A DNA stretch of 64,000 nucleotides from Sphingobium cloacae. Lineage in GTDB: Bacteria; Pseudomonadota; Alphaproteobacteria; Sphingomonadales; Sphingomonadaceae. A model generated the notes under the pieces. That model was not told the origin of the DNA and did not search any database. It saw only the letters and a program-made list of their open reading frames with translations. A program made the translations under genes and the position numbers. The DNA lies in the NCBI RefSeq assembly GCF_002355855.1, contig NZ_AP017655.1:124001-188000 (forward strand). Reading direction: 5' to 3'. Within the stretch, counting starts at the first letter, position 1. Each line of letters starts with the position of its first letter. Shown in pieces: positions 25,663 to 34,722 of this stretch.

Positions 25663-26958
25663 TCATGTTTTCTCGTTCTCGGATCGGGATCGTTCTTTCC
25701 TAGCTATGCCGGTGTCACCACGCCCTGTCAGCAGGCGCGCGCCGCGGCCATATGTGAACCAGGCCCACGACCAATTGACGTAGACCATCAGCCTGCTTCT
25801 GAAATCGACCAGCAACATCAGATGGACCATCGACCAGCCAAGCCAGGCAAGAAAGCCCTTGAGTTGGAAACGACCGAAATCGGCGATCGCGCGGGATCTG
25901 CCGATGACCGCCATCGTACCAAGATCGCGATAGCGAAACGGCACCGCCTTTTCGCGGCCCGCGATCCGGTCGGCAATCAGTCTTCCGACATATTTTCCCT
26001 GTTGCTTCGCCACGGGGGCCAGGCCGGGCAGCGGTTTGGCCGTGCCCGGATCGAAGCTGGCGACGTCGCCGATCGCGAAGATGTTGGCATGCCCGGGCAC
26101 GGAGCAATTCTCCGTCACCTTGACGGCGCCATTGCGCGCAGCCGCGGCACCAAGCCAGATCGCGGCGGGCCGCGCTTGCGTGCCCGCGCACCATAACACG
26201 ACAGCGGCGTCGATCCGCTCATCGCCCAGAACGATCCCGTCCGCATCCACGAGCGTGACCGCCTCGCCCAGACGGACCTCGACGCCGAGCGAGCGAAGCG
26301 CGCCCGACGCATAGTCTGGCAGATCGCCGGGAAATGCGCCCAGGACATGCTGGCCAGCCTCGCACAGGACGATGCGGGCCGATTGGGGATCGATATGCCG
26401 GAAATCACGGGCGAGAGTGGTCCGTGCCAGTTCAGCAATGGTGCCGGCCAGTTCGACACCGGTCGGACCGCCCCCGACGACTACGAATGTCAGGAGCCTC
26501 GTCACCTCCGCAGGATCGTCGCATTGCTCGGCGCGTTCGAACGCGAACAGCAATCGGTCCCGAATCGACAAGGCGTCATCGATCGATTTCAGGACCTTTG
26601 CGTGGTCCGCCCACTCGTCACGGCCGAAAAAACTGTACGCCGCGCCAGTGGCAAGGACCAGATAATCGTAGCGGAGCGTTCTGCCGTCTGCGAGTTTCAC
26701 GACCTGCGCGGTCGGTTCGACGCCAGTCACATCGGCCATCAGGACGCTCGCATTGCGGTTTCGCCTCAGGAGCACCCGGCTCGCCGTGGCGATATCAGCC
26801 GGCGACAGGGCCGCTGTCGCGACCTGATAAAGCAATGGCTGAAAAAGATGGTGATTGGTACGATCGACGAGGAGTACATCCGCATCCGCGTGCTTTAGCG
26901 CTTTCACAGCCGCCATTCCGCCAAAGCCGGCGCCCACGACCAAAATCTTCGGTCGCAT
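25663..26958 (-). CDS. ndh: Type II NADH dehydrogenase (intact copy)
   Basis: 431 residues. The FAD site is VVGAGFGG (7-14), the NADH site VVVGGGPTGVEL (~161-172), and a late FAIGDVASFDPG segment follows (~295-306). The C-terminal portion FLAWLGWSMVHLMLLVDFRSR is the membrane-associated region typical of NDH-2. The enzyme passes electrons from NADH to quinone without pumping protons, which helps keep NAD balance when respiration is limited. Ends VSRSENEKT-like in a basic tail. It lies in the right repeat arm, which covers its first ~363 codons. Confidence 0.85.
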   Translation of the reverse strand: MRPKILVVGAGFGGMAAVKALKHADADVLLVDRTNHHLFQPLLYQVATAALSPADIATASRVLLRRNRNASVLMADVTGVEPTAQVVKLADGRTLRYDYLVLATGAAYSFFGRDEWADHAKVLKSIDDALSIRDRLLFAFERAEQCDDPAEVTRLLTFVVVGGGPTGVELAGTIAELARTTLARDFRHIDPQSARIVLCEAGQHVLGAFPGDLPDYASGALRSLGVEVRLGEAVTLVDADGIVLGDERIDAAVVLWCAGTQARPAAIWLGAAAARNGAVKVTENCSVPGHANIFAIGDVASFDPGTAKPLPGLAPVAKQQGKYVGRLIADRIAGREKAVPFRYRDLGTMAVIGRSRAIADFGRFQLKGFLAWLGWSMVHLMLLVDFRSRLMVYVNWSWAWFTYGRGARLLTGRGDTGIARKERSRSENEKT

Positions 26959-27046
26959 CCTAAATTCTCATAGCCATTCCGACGGGCCTCCATCTTCGCT
27001 TCTGTAATCACGTCCATTGCTGCGATTTGCAACCGACCCTGCCGAT
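25869..27046 (-). repeat. Right arm of the 1,178-bp inverted repeat
   Basis: It mirrors 21271-22448. The arm includes the ndh promoter/leader (~90 bp) and the first ~363 codons. The spacer between the arms is 3,420 bp. Confidence 0.9.
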
Positions 27047-27290
27047 AAGGCGTCCGCTCCCGACTATTGTGTCATCATCGATCACCCGGCCTGCTCACGC
27101 GGATCTAAGTGGTGACGAAGGTGCGAGAGCACATCTCCGCGCGGAAGGCTGGGCACACCGCCCGTCCGCCGTTGTGCCGTGCCAGAGGGCAGCGCCCGCA
27201 AGCAACCCGCCCGGCCAGAGCGAAGCGGAGGCCGGAAAGATAGATCGGATCAGGACATGGGAAATCGAATGCCCGAGAAATTGAAGCTGA

Positions 27291-28040
27291 TTACAGCAGC
27301 GTCCGCGATGCCATCTCGCATCCGAGCAGCAGCAGACAGATCAGGAATCCACGGCGGAAGGCGACCGGGCTGATCCGGTTGCGAACGTGCTGCCCCGCCC
27401 ACATGCCTGCTAACGACGGGATCACAGCAAGCGCCGACAGCGCGAGATAATCGCTTTGGAACGCGCCGCGCGCTCCAAGTCCAATCGCCAAAGCAATCGT
27501 CGACACAGTGAATGACAAGCCGAGCGCCTGGACCAGATCGTCCTTCGACAGCCCGAGCGCCTGAAGATAGGGCACGGCCGGTATGACGAAGACGCCGGTT
27601 CCGCCCGTGATGATACCGGTGATCCCACCGACAAGCGGCGACAGCCATGTCTCGACCTGTCCCGCGACACTGAACTGCCGAGCGAACAGCGTGTAGGTGG
27701 AATAGATGATGAGCGCGATGCCGAGCAGCAGCGTCGTCACTCCCGTATCGCCGCTGGCGATCCATCTCGATCCGAGCAGCGTTCCGACAACAACGGCCAG
27801 CATCATCGGCCAGAGCCTCCGCAGCAGCGCTCCAAAGCTCGGCCCCGCGAAGAGTTGCCAGACATTGGTGGCGAAGGACGGCACGATCAGCAGGCTTGCG
27901 GCCACCAGTGGAGAGATAAGCGCACCGAGCATGCCCATCGCCACGGTCGGAAGGCCCATTCCGGTGACACCTTTGACGAGGCCAGCGGCCAAAAAGGTCG
28001 CGAAGACGGCGGCGAGCATTACTGTCGGAAGATCAAACAT
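27291..28040 (-). CDS. TauE/SafE-type membrane transporter
   Basis: 249 residues with about eight hydrophobic segments. The N-terminal repeat begins AAVFATFLAAGLVKGVTGMGLPTVA, with the family's GxxxGxTGxG turn, and the inverted half has PLVGGITGIITGGTGVFVIP. The family exports or imports sulfite, sulfoacetate or other organic anions. It is divergent from a LysR gene across a strong palindrome, so it is the likely LysR target. The upstream 27047-27290 stretch shows no gene. Confidence 0.75.
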   Translation of the reverse strand: MFDLPTVMLAAVFATFLAAGLVKGVTGMGLPTVAMGMLGALISPLVAASLLIVPSFATNVWQLFAGPSFGALLRRLWPMMLAVVVGTLLGSRWIASGDTGVTTLLLGIALIIYSTYTLFARQFSVAGQVETWLSPLVGGITGIITGGTGVFVIPAVPYLQALGLSKDDLVQALGLSFTVSTIALAIGLGARGAFQSDYLALSALAVIPSLAGMWAGQHVRNRISPVAFRRGFLICLLLLGCEMASRTLL

Positions 28041-28089
28041 GCCCCCTGAATATCCGCCTGGACGCCGTGGACAATGCGGATGAGTTGAT

Positions 28090-28118
28090 GTCTGGCTTCG
28101 GCTATGCCGAAGCCAGAC
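28090..28118. promoter_or_regulatory. Perfect 13-bp dyad, candidate LysR operator
   Basis: GTCTGGCTTCGGC, TAT, GCCGAAGCCAGAC, placed 19 bases before the LysR ATG and 49 before the TauE start. Its position fits autorepression by the LysR protein and control of the divergent transporter. Confidence 0.6.
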
Positions 28119-28137
28119 AAGCGGCTATTCTTGCCGC

Positions 28138-29028
28138 ATGCGCTTCGATCTGACCGACCTTCGCCTGTTTCTCGCTGTCGTTGATGCCGGCAGCATTACC
28201 CACGGTGCGATCGAAGCGGGGATGTCGCTGCCGGCCGCCAGCGAACGGCTGCGGGATATGGAGGCGGCGGGCGAAGTGCTGTTGCTCCATCGTGGCCGTC
28301 GCGGCGTGGTTCCGACGGAGGCCGGTGAGGCGCTAGCCCATCATGCCCGTGCGATCCTGCACCAGGTGGCCCAGATGCGTGGCGAGCTGGGACGTTACGC
28401 GAAAGGACTGCGCACAGAGGTGCGCATCCTCGCCAATACAGCGGCTATCTCCGAGTTCCTGCCCGAAAGGCTTGCGCCCTGGTTGACGGCCCATCCTCAG
28501 GTCGATGTCGAACTGAAGGAGCGGCAGAGCACTGAAATAGCGCGGAGCATTGCTGCCGGCTTTGCCGAGATCGGCATCCTGTCGAATGCTGCTGGCACGG
28601 AGGGGCTGACTTTGCGCCCCTTTGCCATTGACCGGCTTGTCATGGTGTTCCCGGCCGATCACGATCTGGCAGGAAAGCGACAGGTTCGCTTTGCCGATCT
28701 GCTGGACTGCCATTTCGTTGGATTGATGGACGGTGCCCTGCAAAAGCATATCGAGATGCAGGCGGCACGGCTGGGAGCGAAGATCAAGCTGTGTCTGACG
28801 CTTCGCGGTTTCGACGGCATCTGCCGTATGGCGGGCGAAGGTGTCGGCATCGGGATCGTGCCGGAAACGGCGGCACGGCGCGCGAAGCGCTCGACGCGGA
28901 TGGCTTTCGCGCCGCTTACAGACGATTGGGCAACGCGACAACTGTCGGTCTGTGTCCGAGATGAGACGGCATTGACTCCCGCCGCGCTTAGCCTGCTCGA
29001 TCATTTGACTTCGAGCAGCGCCTGCTGA
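28138..29028 (+). CDS. LysR-family transcriptional regulator
   Basis: 296 residues. The N-terminal winged helix is FDLTDLRLFLAVVDAGSITHGAIEAGMSLPAASERLRDME; LysR proteins normally have ‘SxxAxxLxxSQPAxS’ here, and SLPAASERLRDME preserves it. The effector domain begins near residue 90 (VRILANTAAISEFLPERLAPWL). It probably regulates the divergent TauE transporter. The inducer is unknown. Confidence 0.8.
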   Translation: MRFDLTDLRLFLAVVDAGSITHGAIEAGMSLPAASERLRDMEAAGEVLLLHRGRRGVVPTEAGEALAHHARAILHQVAQMRGELGRYAKGLRTEVRILANTAAISEFLPERLAPWLTAHPQVDVELKERQSTEIARSIAAGFAEIGILSNAAGTEGLTLRPFAIDRLVMVFPADHDLAGKRQVRFADLLDCHFVGLMDGALQKHIEMQAARLGAKIKLCLTLRGFDGICRMAGEGVGIGIVPETAARRAKRSTRMAFAPLTDDWATRQLSVCVRDETALTPAALSLLDHLTSSSAC

Positions 29029-29048
29029 GCGGCGTGAAGCGCTCCATG

Positions 29049-29702
29049 TCAGCCCATAGCTTCCAGGCTGATCGCCCGCCGAACGGCGGGGCGCGCCAGC
29101 ACCTTGGTCATCAGCCGCGCCCAATTGGGCCAACCCGCCTCCATGTCGAGGCCGATGCGACGGCCCCAGAGCCAGAACACGCTAAGATAGGCGTCGACGA
29201 CAGTATAGCGGGCAGGGACGGCCCAGTCGCGGCCATCGGACAGGATGCGGTCGATATGGTCATAGGCGGCGCGGATGTTCTCCAACCCCTTGCCCTTGAC
29301 CGCCTCATGCAGCGTGGGGTCGGGCACGAAGCGGTGCGGACGCCAGAGTTGGCTGTAGCCAACGCCGTGGAGATCGACGGAGATCCAGCTCAGCCATTCC
29401 AGGCATCGCGCCTCGGCGGCAGCATCGGCAGGCACGAGTTTCGCCTCGGGATAGCTGCCAGCCAGAAACAGCAGGATGGCGACGGATTCGGTCAGCAGGT
29501 CGGGCGCGCCGCCGGAGCCACCGGAAACGCCAGTGAGCGCCGGCACCCGGCCCCTGGGGTTGAGCGCCAGATAGTCCGCCGTCGACGTCCCCTCGCCATT
29601 TTTGGCGGAGCGGATCTCTGTCTCATAGGGCTGGCCGATTTCTTCCAGAACGATGCGGACGGCGAGCGAACAGGCTCCGGGCGAATAGTAGAGACGATGC
29701 AT
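29049..29702 (-). CDS. Beta-class-like glutathione S-transferase
   Basis: 217 residues from ATG 29702 (GGAGG 8 bases upstream). The frame opens at 29732, but the thioredoxin fold begins MHRLYYSPGACSLAVRIVLEE, so 29702 is right. YYSPGACSLA with Cys near residue 10 and the ESVAI motif (~ 73) are bacterial beta-class features. The substrate is unknown. It lies 13 bases after the hydrolase gene and should be co-transcribed with it. Confidence 0.75.
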   Translation of the reverse strand: MHRLYYSPGACSLAVRIVLEEIGQPYETEIRSAKNGEGTSTADYLALNPRGRVPALTGVSGGSGGAPDLLTESVAILLFLAGSYPEAKLVPADAAAEARCLEWLSWISVDLHGVGYSQLWRPHRFVPDPTLHEAVKGKGLENIRAAYDHIDRILSDGRDWAVPARYTVVDAYLSVFWLWGRRIGLDMEAGWPNWARLMTKVLARPAVRRAISLEAMG

Positions 29703-29715
29703 TTGACCCTCCAGT

Positions 29716-30639
29716 TCAGCGGGCAATGGCATGGTCAGGCCAGCGATTGCGGCCGTCGCGCAGCCACATCAGGGTATCGAGCCAGAATCCAGCGGCATGG
29801 CTGTCGTGGAACAGGCCGAAATGCCCAATCTCTTCGCGACCGTAATCCGATGGCTGAAGCAGCACCGACGTCCGCTCGGCGCCGGTGTAATATTCAAGCG
29901 TTCGGCGGATCGCGGCCGGTGTGCCAAGCTCGTCATCGCAAACGCTGACAGCCAGCACCTGGGCGGACACGGTCGCCATGCGCTCCAGCACACTTTGCCG
30001 CTCGTCGGGCGGGTAGCTACGCTCGAACCGTGACCCGCGAAAGCTCCATTCATGCGCTACGCCAGCCGGCAGGTCTTCAAGCCAGTTCAGCCTGCGACCA
30101 GGGAAATAGCCGAAAGCGTATGTCAGCGCAGGCATCGCCACATGCCATTTGAGGAAGAGAGGGAGTCGGCGACGGGCGGCATAGTCGCCCCACCAGGCAT
30201 ATTGCGCCCCGACAGTCAGGATGCGCGCTATGCGCCCGGCGCTGTCAGCAAGTCCCGGCAGAAAGCCGCCTATACTGTGGCCCACCACAAGCAGCTGGTC
30301 GCTTCGGCCGTGCTGTCCGATAAATCTGATAGCGCCCTCGAAATCCCGCTCGCCCCAGTCGCGCCAGCGATAGCCACAGCCTCTCAGACGCTCGGGTCGC
30401 GACAAGCCGATGCCACGATAGTCGTAAGTGAGCACGTCGAACCCGTGCCGGGAAAGGAACCGGGCATAACTATGGTAATAGCGGGCGAGGACGCCGGTGG
30501 CCGGATTCACGATCACCGTTCCGATGGGATGGGCCTTGTTCGCGCGCCAGAGATGGCCGCCGAGACGCACCCCGTCAGGGCAGGAAAGTTCAACCGTTTG
30601 CCCGTCAATAGTCGTGGAGTGCGAAGTCAAGCTGCTCAT
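29716..30639 (-). CDS. Alpha/beta hydrolase
   Basis: 307 residues from ATG 30639 (MSSLTSHSTTIDGQTVELSC); the frame extends to 30753 but would overlap the divergent TetR start. The nucleophile elbow is VVGHSIGGF (~Ser 119), and there is an oxyanion motif region VIVNPATGVLARYYH. The C-terminal EEIGHFGLFHD supplies the probable catalytic His. The substrate (ester or lactone) is unknown. It is in one unit with the GST and is divergent from tetR. Confidence 0.75.
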   Translation of the reverse strand: MSSLTSHSTTIDGQTVELSCPDGVRLGGHLWRANKAHPIGTVIVNPATGVLARYYHSYARFLSRHGFDVLTYDYRGIGLSRPERLRGCGYRWRDWGERDFEGAIRFIGQHGRSDQLLVVGHSIGGFLPGLADSAGRIARILTVGAQYAWWGDYAARRRLPLFLKWHVAMPALTYAFGYFPGRRLNWLEDLPAGVAHEWSFRGSRFERSYPPDERQSVLERMATVSAQVLAVSVCDDELGTPAAIRRTLEYYTGAERTSVLLQPSDYGREEIGHFGLFHDSHAAGFWLDTLMWLRDGRNRWPDHAIAR

Positions 30640-30700
30640 GACGGATATGATATGCGGAGCGATCGCTTGAGTATATTCACTGGTCGGTATACATTGCGGT
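30640..30700. promoter_or_regulatory. Divergent promoter region of hydrolase/TetR
   Basis: GTATA at about 30671 and TATAC at about 30688 form imperfect dyad GTATA-N12-TATAC. This is a plausible TetR operator overlapping both start regions. Confidence 0.4.
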
Positions 30701-31270
30701 ATGACCAGAACCGATGTGCCCACACGCGATCGAATTATCGAGGCGGCCGGCAAGCTCTTTCACGCCGAGGGAATCCGCGCCGTCAGCGTCGATGCCGTCG
30801 CTGAGAAGGCGGGCCTGACCAAGCGGACGCTCTATTACCATTTCCGTAGCAAGGACGATCTGATCGCGGCGTATCTGGAAACGCGAGACCAGCCGAACCT
30901 TGCGCTGTTCCAGCGCTGGTTCACTGAAACGGTGGGCAGCACGGCCGACAAGGTGCAAGGCATCTTTTGCAATCTTGCGGCTTCCGCACGGCATCCGAAA
31001 TGGAAGGGCTGTGGGTTCCTGCGGACATCGGTTGAGCTGATCCACCTGCCGGGGCACCCTGCGATCCTTGCAGGACGCACGCACAAGAAGCGCGTAGAGG
31101 ACTGGCTGTGCTCGCTGTTTGCAGATGTGCGCCCACCAGACGAGGCCCGGCGTCTTGCGCGCCAGATCATCCTTCTGCTCGACGGGGCATTTGCCGTCGT
31201 GCTGCTTCATCGAGACCCGAGTTATATGGAGAGTGCTGGTGAGGCAGCGGCGCAGTTGGTCCGAGGTTAG
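30701..31270 (+). CDS. TetR-family transcriptional regulator
   Basis: 189 residues. The N-terminal HTH is DRIIEAAGKLFHAEGIRAVSVDAVAEKAGLTKRTLYYHFRSKDDLIAAYL, with the C-terminal ligand domain ending LLLDGAFAVVLLHRDPS. It likely represses the hydrolase-GST pair and itself through the 61-bp intergenic region. Its 3' end overlaps the convergent lipoprotein gene by 4 bases. Confidence 0.8.
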   Translation: MTRTDVPTRDRIIEAAGKLFHAEGIRAVSVDAVAEKAGLTKRTLYYHFRSKDDLIAAYLETRDQPNLALFQRWFTETVGSTADKVQGIFCNLAASARHPKWKGCGFLRTSVELIHLPGHPAILAGRTHKKRVEDWLCSLFADVRPPDEARRLARQIILLLDGAFAVVLLHRDPSYMESAGEAAAQLVRG

Positions 31271-31896
31271 TGCACAACCTCACACCATTCCAGGATCTGG
31301 AGCGTATAGTGCGATACGGCCCGATCGAACGCGGAAGTGATGGCTGACTGGCTGCTGGCGGATGCGCGCTCATCGACCGTGAAGCGGCGGCTTGCGATCG
31401 GTTGAAGACTGGCGGAATCGACAAGGGTGGCTGAGCCGCTCACTCTTATCGTCGGAGCGTCGGATTTTTGGGCGTTTCCGCGATAATCCGCTTCGAAACG
31501 ATCTATCGTCAGGTGCAGGAGCGGGGCGCCGTTGCCCCGGGCGGCAGCGGGCAGGAGGCGAACAGAAGAGGTCGCCTGTTCGAAACGGCGCATCACCGCC
31601 TGGGTGAACAGGTCCGGTGCTGGCGCAACCCAGCGCGCATCCTTGATATAGAGGACGGTGTCGCCATGAGCCGTCAATATGCGGTCACCGTCGATCTCGG
31701 GAGCGAACCGGACGCGCCCCAGCGTTACAGGCTTTTTATCCCGCTCTATTATGGGGGCCTCATGCGCCGGGTCTTCGACGATGCCGAAGCGATAGAGGTT
31801 ATCGGGCGGTCCGCTTTTCAGAACGGAGACACAACCGGCCAGCGGCAGGACAGCGGTCATGATCGCGATCCTGGCTCCACGCGTAAAACACATCAT
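31267..31896 (-). CDS. ABC-transport auxiliary lipoprotein (Mla/PqiC type)
   Basis: 209 residues with a lipoprotein signal MTAVLPLAGCVSV (lipobox LAGC, Cys ~22). The mature part (DNLYRFGIV, TLGRVRFAPEIDGDRILTAHG, RWVAPAPDLFTQAVMRRFE) fits the auxiliary lipoprotein family (PqiC/YmbA-like, ABC_trans_aux) that pairs with MCE proteins. It overlaps the preceding mlaD by 4 bases and is the last gene of the 12-gene minus-strand run. Confidence 0.8.
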   Translation of the reverse strand: MMCFTRGARIAIMTAVLPLAGCVSVLKSGPPDNLYRFGIVEDPAHEAPIIERDKKPVTLGRVRFAPEIDGDRILTAHGDTVLYIKDARWVAPAPDLFTQAVMRRFEQATSSVRLLPAAARGNGAPLLHLTIDRFEADYRGNAQKSDAPTIRVSGSATLVDSASLQPIASRRFTVDERASASSQSAITSAFDRAVSHYTLQILEWCEVVH

Positions 31897-32831
31897 CGGG
31901 GTAGCTCCAGTTCCTGTCCACTGTCCTTGGTGAGCGCACGGCGCGGATTCTGGCGTATTTCGCGCAAGAACCCATCGAGCGATTCGGATGTCTCCTGCAG
32001 GCTATGCATCGCGGCATTGACGGCGGGGAGGGTGGTCGTTCCGATTGTCTCGCTTTGCCGGTTGATATGGGCGAGGGTGCCGCGCGCTTCGCCGATTGCG
32101 GCCTTGAGCTCGGTCGCCGCCTCCGACATCTCCGCGAGTGTCCGGCGTCCGTCTCCCTCGCCCATTTCCCGAATGAGCGCCGCTGACGCTTCGATATCGG
32201 TGGCAGCGGAATCGAGTTTTGCCAGCATGGACCCGGCATGATCGAACATGGCGCGATTCTCGGCGAGCTCGCCCATGGTGAGACGTACATCCTTTATCGT
32301 CGCGCTCAGATCGGCGATGTTCTCGTCCGAGATGAGCTTGTTGACCTGGTTGAGCGCCCTGGTCGCGCTTTCGACCATCTGGCCGCCGCCCTGAATCAGC
32401 GACGACATGGCGTTCGGCTTGCTTCGAATAACAGGCCGGTGGGAGCGCTCGGCCTCGCGCAGGAGAGGCTGTTGCGGATCGCCCGCGCTGATCTGGACGA
32501 TACTCGTGCCGGAAATGCCTTGCGTTTCGGTGGATGCCAGAGAATCGCGGCGAACCGGCGTGCGTGCCTGCAGGGATATGTCGGTGATTACCCGGTTGGG
32601 ATTGTCTTCGTCGAGCCTGATCCGTTCGATCTGACCCATCTTGATACCGTTGAACTGGACATCCCCGCCCACGCTGAGGCCGCGAACAGGGCCCTCGAAG
32701 ATGATCCTGTATCGGTCATATTCATTGCTGAAACGCGATCCGCCCAGCCATACGACAAACACCACGCCGGCAATCAGCAGCAGTGTCGAGATGGCGCCTA
32801 CCAGCGCGTAATTGGCCTGCCGTTCCATCAA
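31893..32831 (-). CDS. mlaD: MlaD-type MCE protein
   Basis: 312 residues. One N-terminal membrane helix (ALVGAISTLLLIAGVVFVVWL, ~8-28) is followed by a single MCE domain (RYRIIFEGPVRGLSVGGDVQFNGIKMGQIERI, ~42-73) and a long helical C-terminal region (residues ~130-290). It binds phospholipid in the periplasm and feeds it to or from the MlaFE complex. E. coli MlaD is only ~183 residues; this longer alphaproteobacterial type with a coiled tail is common. It overlaps mlaF (ATGATGG start). Confidence 0.85.
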   Translation of the reverse strand: MMERQANYALVGAISTLLLIAGVVFVVWLGGSRFSNEYDRYRIIFEGPVRGLSVGGDVQFNGIKMGQIERIRLDEDNPNRVITDISLQARTPVRRDSLASTETQGISGTSIVQISAGDPQQPLLREAERSHRPVIRSKPNAMSSLIQGGGQMVESATRALNQVNKLISDENIADLSATIKDVRLTMGELAENRAMFDHAGSMLAKLDSAATDIEASAALIREMGEGDGRRTLAEMSEAATELKAAIGEARGTLAHINRQSETIGTTTLPAVNAAMHSLQETSESLDGFLREIRQNPRRALTKDSGQELELPR

Positions 32832-33616
32832 ATGCTATCCTGCTGTTCTGCCGCAGCGCGGCCGCGCGGCCCAAGGAAATAATCCCTGATCCAGGGATGA
32901 TCCGATTGCTCCAGCTCGTGAAGCGGGGCCGTGGTCACGATTTTTCGATCGGCGATGACGGCGACCCGATCACAGACCGCGTACAGCGTGTCGAGATCGT
33001 GGGTAATCATGAAGACCGTGAGGCCCAGCGTATCGCGCAGATCGCGGATGAGCGCGTCGAATTCTGCGGCGCCGATCGGGTCGAGACCTGCGGTGGGTTC
33101 ATCGAGAAACAATATGTCGGGATCAAGTGCGATCGCCCTTGCAACGCCAGCGCGCTTGCGCATGCCGCCCGACAGTTCGGCCGGACGAAGATCGGCGGCA
33201 TGGGCGGGAAGGCCGGCAAGCCTGATCTTGAGGCGCGCCGCTTCGCGCATGAACCCCGGCGCGAGGCGGGTATGCTCCAGCATCGGAGCCTCGACATTCT
33301 GAAGCACGGTCAGGAAGGAAAAGAGCGCGCCCTGCTGGAACATGACGCCGATGCGCCGTTGAACATCGCCCTGCGACCGGCCCATATCCTCACCGAAAAC
33401 TTCCACGTGTCCGGCGTCGGGCTGCTGAAGGCCAAGAATAGTGTTCAGAAGGACCGACTTGCCCGATCCAGAGCCGCCGACCACGCCCAGTATTTCACCA
33501 CGCCTGACTTCGAGATCAAGATTGTCGTGAATGACCTTGTCACCAAATGCGGTGCGCAGACCGGTCACCCGGATCGCGAGCGGATCGGCCAGACCGTTGT
33601 TCACGGACCCGCTCAC
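32828..33616 (-). CDS. mlaF: MlaF-type ABC ATPase
   Basis: 262 residues from GTG 33616, which overlaps the mlaE stop as GTGA. The open frame to 33751 is a shadow of mlaE. Walker A is GGSGSGKS (~47-54), the signature ELSGGMRKRAGVARA, and Walker B ILFLDEPTAGLD. It energises the MlaE permease for phospholipid movement across the inner membrane. Confidence 0.88.
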   Translation of the reverse strand: MSGSVNNGLADPLAIRVTGLRTAFGDKVIHDNLDLEVRRGEILGVVGGSGSGKSVLLNTILGLQQPDAGHVEVFGEDMGRSQGDVQRRIGVMFQQGALFSFLTVLQNVEAPMLEHTRLAPGFMREAARLKIRLAGLPAHAADLRPAELSGGMRKRAGVARAIALDPDILFLDEPTAGLDPIGAAEFDALIRDLRDTLGLTVFMITHDLDTLYAVCDRVAVIADRKIVTTAPLHELEQSDHPWIRDYFLGPRGRAAAEQQDSI

Positions 33617-34722
33617 AGGCCGAGCACCATGAAGATCACCGCAAAGATGGCATCGAACATGATAATGAGGAAAACAGACTGGACCACTGCGGACGTCACA
33701 TGACGGCCCAGACTCTGGACGTCTCCTCCCACCATCATTCCATGGCGGCACCCCGCGGCAGCGATCAGCAGGGCGAGGAACGGGGCCTTGCCCATGCCGA
33801 TCCAGAAATGCTTGATACTGACGGTTTCCGCGAGACGGGTGACGAAGAAGGAGGGGCTGATGTCGATGGTGGCCCAGCTTACGAGAAGCCCTCCCAGGAG
33901 TCCGCCCAGGTCGCCCACGAACGTCATGAGCGGAATCATGACGAGCGCGGCGAGGATACGGGGCGTGACGAGGGCATCGAACCGGTCGACACCCATGACC
34001 TGCATGGCGGCCACTTCCTGGTTCATCCGCATGGAGCCGATTTGTGCCGCGAAGGCAGAGGCCGAGCGGCCCGCCAGAAGAATAGCGGCGATGACGACGC
34101 CAAACTCCCTGAGGATTGCGACGCCCACAAGTTCGACGGTAAAAATCTCCACTCCGAGGCTGGTGAGGAGATTGGTGCCGACCAGTGCGATGATCGCACC
34201 GATGAAAAACGTCATGATGAAAACGATCGGCAAGGCATTGATGCCTGATTCTTGCATGACAGCGAATAGCGGTGTGACCCGCAATCGCCTGGGGCGTAAC
34301 AATGTGCCTCCAAGAGCAAGGATCATCTGACCGGTGAAAACCAGCATCGCATAGGCGTCGTGAGCGATTTCAATGATCTGCTGGCCGAAGCGCGCGAAGA
34401 ACCCGGTCAGGTAGCCACGGGGGGGCGGGCTATCCTCGTGAGGCGTCATGCCCGGCGCAACGAGGTTGGCCAGACGTCGCACATCGTCACGTGTGCCGAA
34501 CAGGATCTCGCCGTCGGTGGGCATCAGTTTAAGGAGCAGCAAGGCGCCGGTCGTGTCGATCCTCCCGAGGGCGGAGACGTCGATCCTGTTCGCCTGCTGT
34601 CCTCCCACAGCCGGCAGCGGCTGACGGCTCGCCTGGTCAAGGGTCAGGGCCGTCCAGTCGCCCTCGGCGTGGAGGGTCAAGGAACCGTCTTCTTCAACCA
34701 GCGTCCATGTCGCCGCCTTCAT
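33613..34722 (-). CDS. mlaE: MlaE-type permease with N-terminal STAS-like domain
   Basis: 369 residues. The first ~100 are a soluble STAS-like domain (IDVSALGRIDTTGALLLLKLM), which E. coli supplies as separate MlaB. The permease follows, with VIAAILLAGRSASAFAAQIGSMRMNQEVAAMQVMG, the conserved Mla EQ-loop region. STAS-permease fusions are usual in alphaproteobacteria. It overlaps the pldA stop as ATGA. Confidence 0.88.
   Translation of the reverse strand: MKAATWTLVEEDGSLTLHAEGDWTALTLDQASRQPLPAVGGQQANRIDVSALGRIDTTGALLLLKLMPTDGEILFGTRDDVRRLANLVAPGMTPHEDSPPPRGYLTGFFARFGQQIIEIAHDAYAMLVFTGQMILALGGTLLRPRRLRVTPLFAVMQESGINALPIVFIMTFFIGAIIALVGTNLLTSLGVEIFTVELVGVAILREFGVVIAAILLAGRSASAFAAQIGSMRMNQEVAAMQVMGVDRFDALVTPRILAALVMIPLMTFVGDLGGLLGGLLVSWATIDISPSFFVTRLAETVSIKHFWIGMGKAPFLALLIAAAGCRHGMMVGGDVQSLGRHVTSAVVQSVFLIIMFDAIFAVIFMVLGL

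Noticed and set aside
25648..26196. Plus-strand ORFs inside the right ndh arm, and mirror ORFs in the left arm
   Set aside because: They are opposite-strand shadows of ndh; being duplicated with the repeat does not make them genes.
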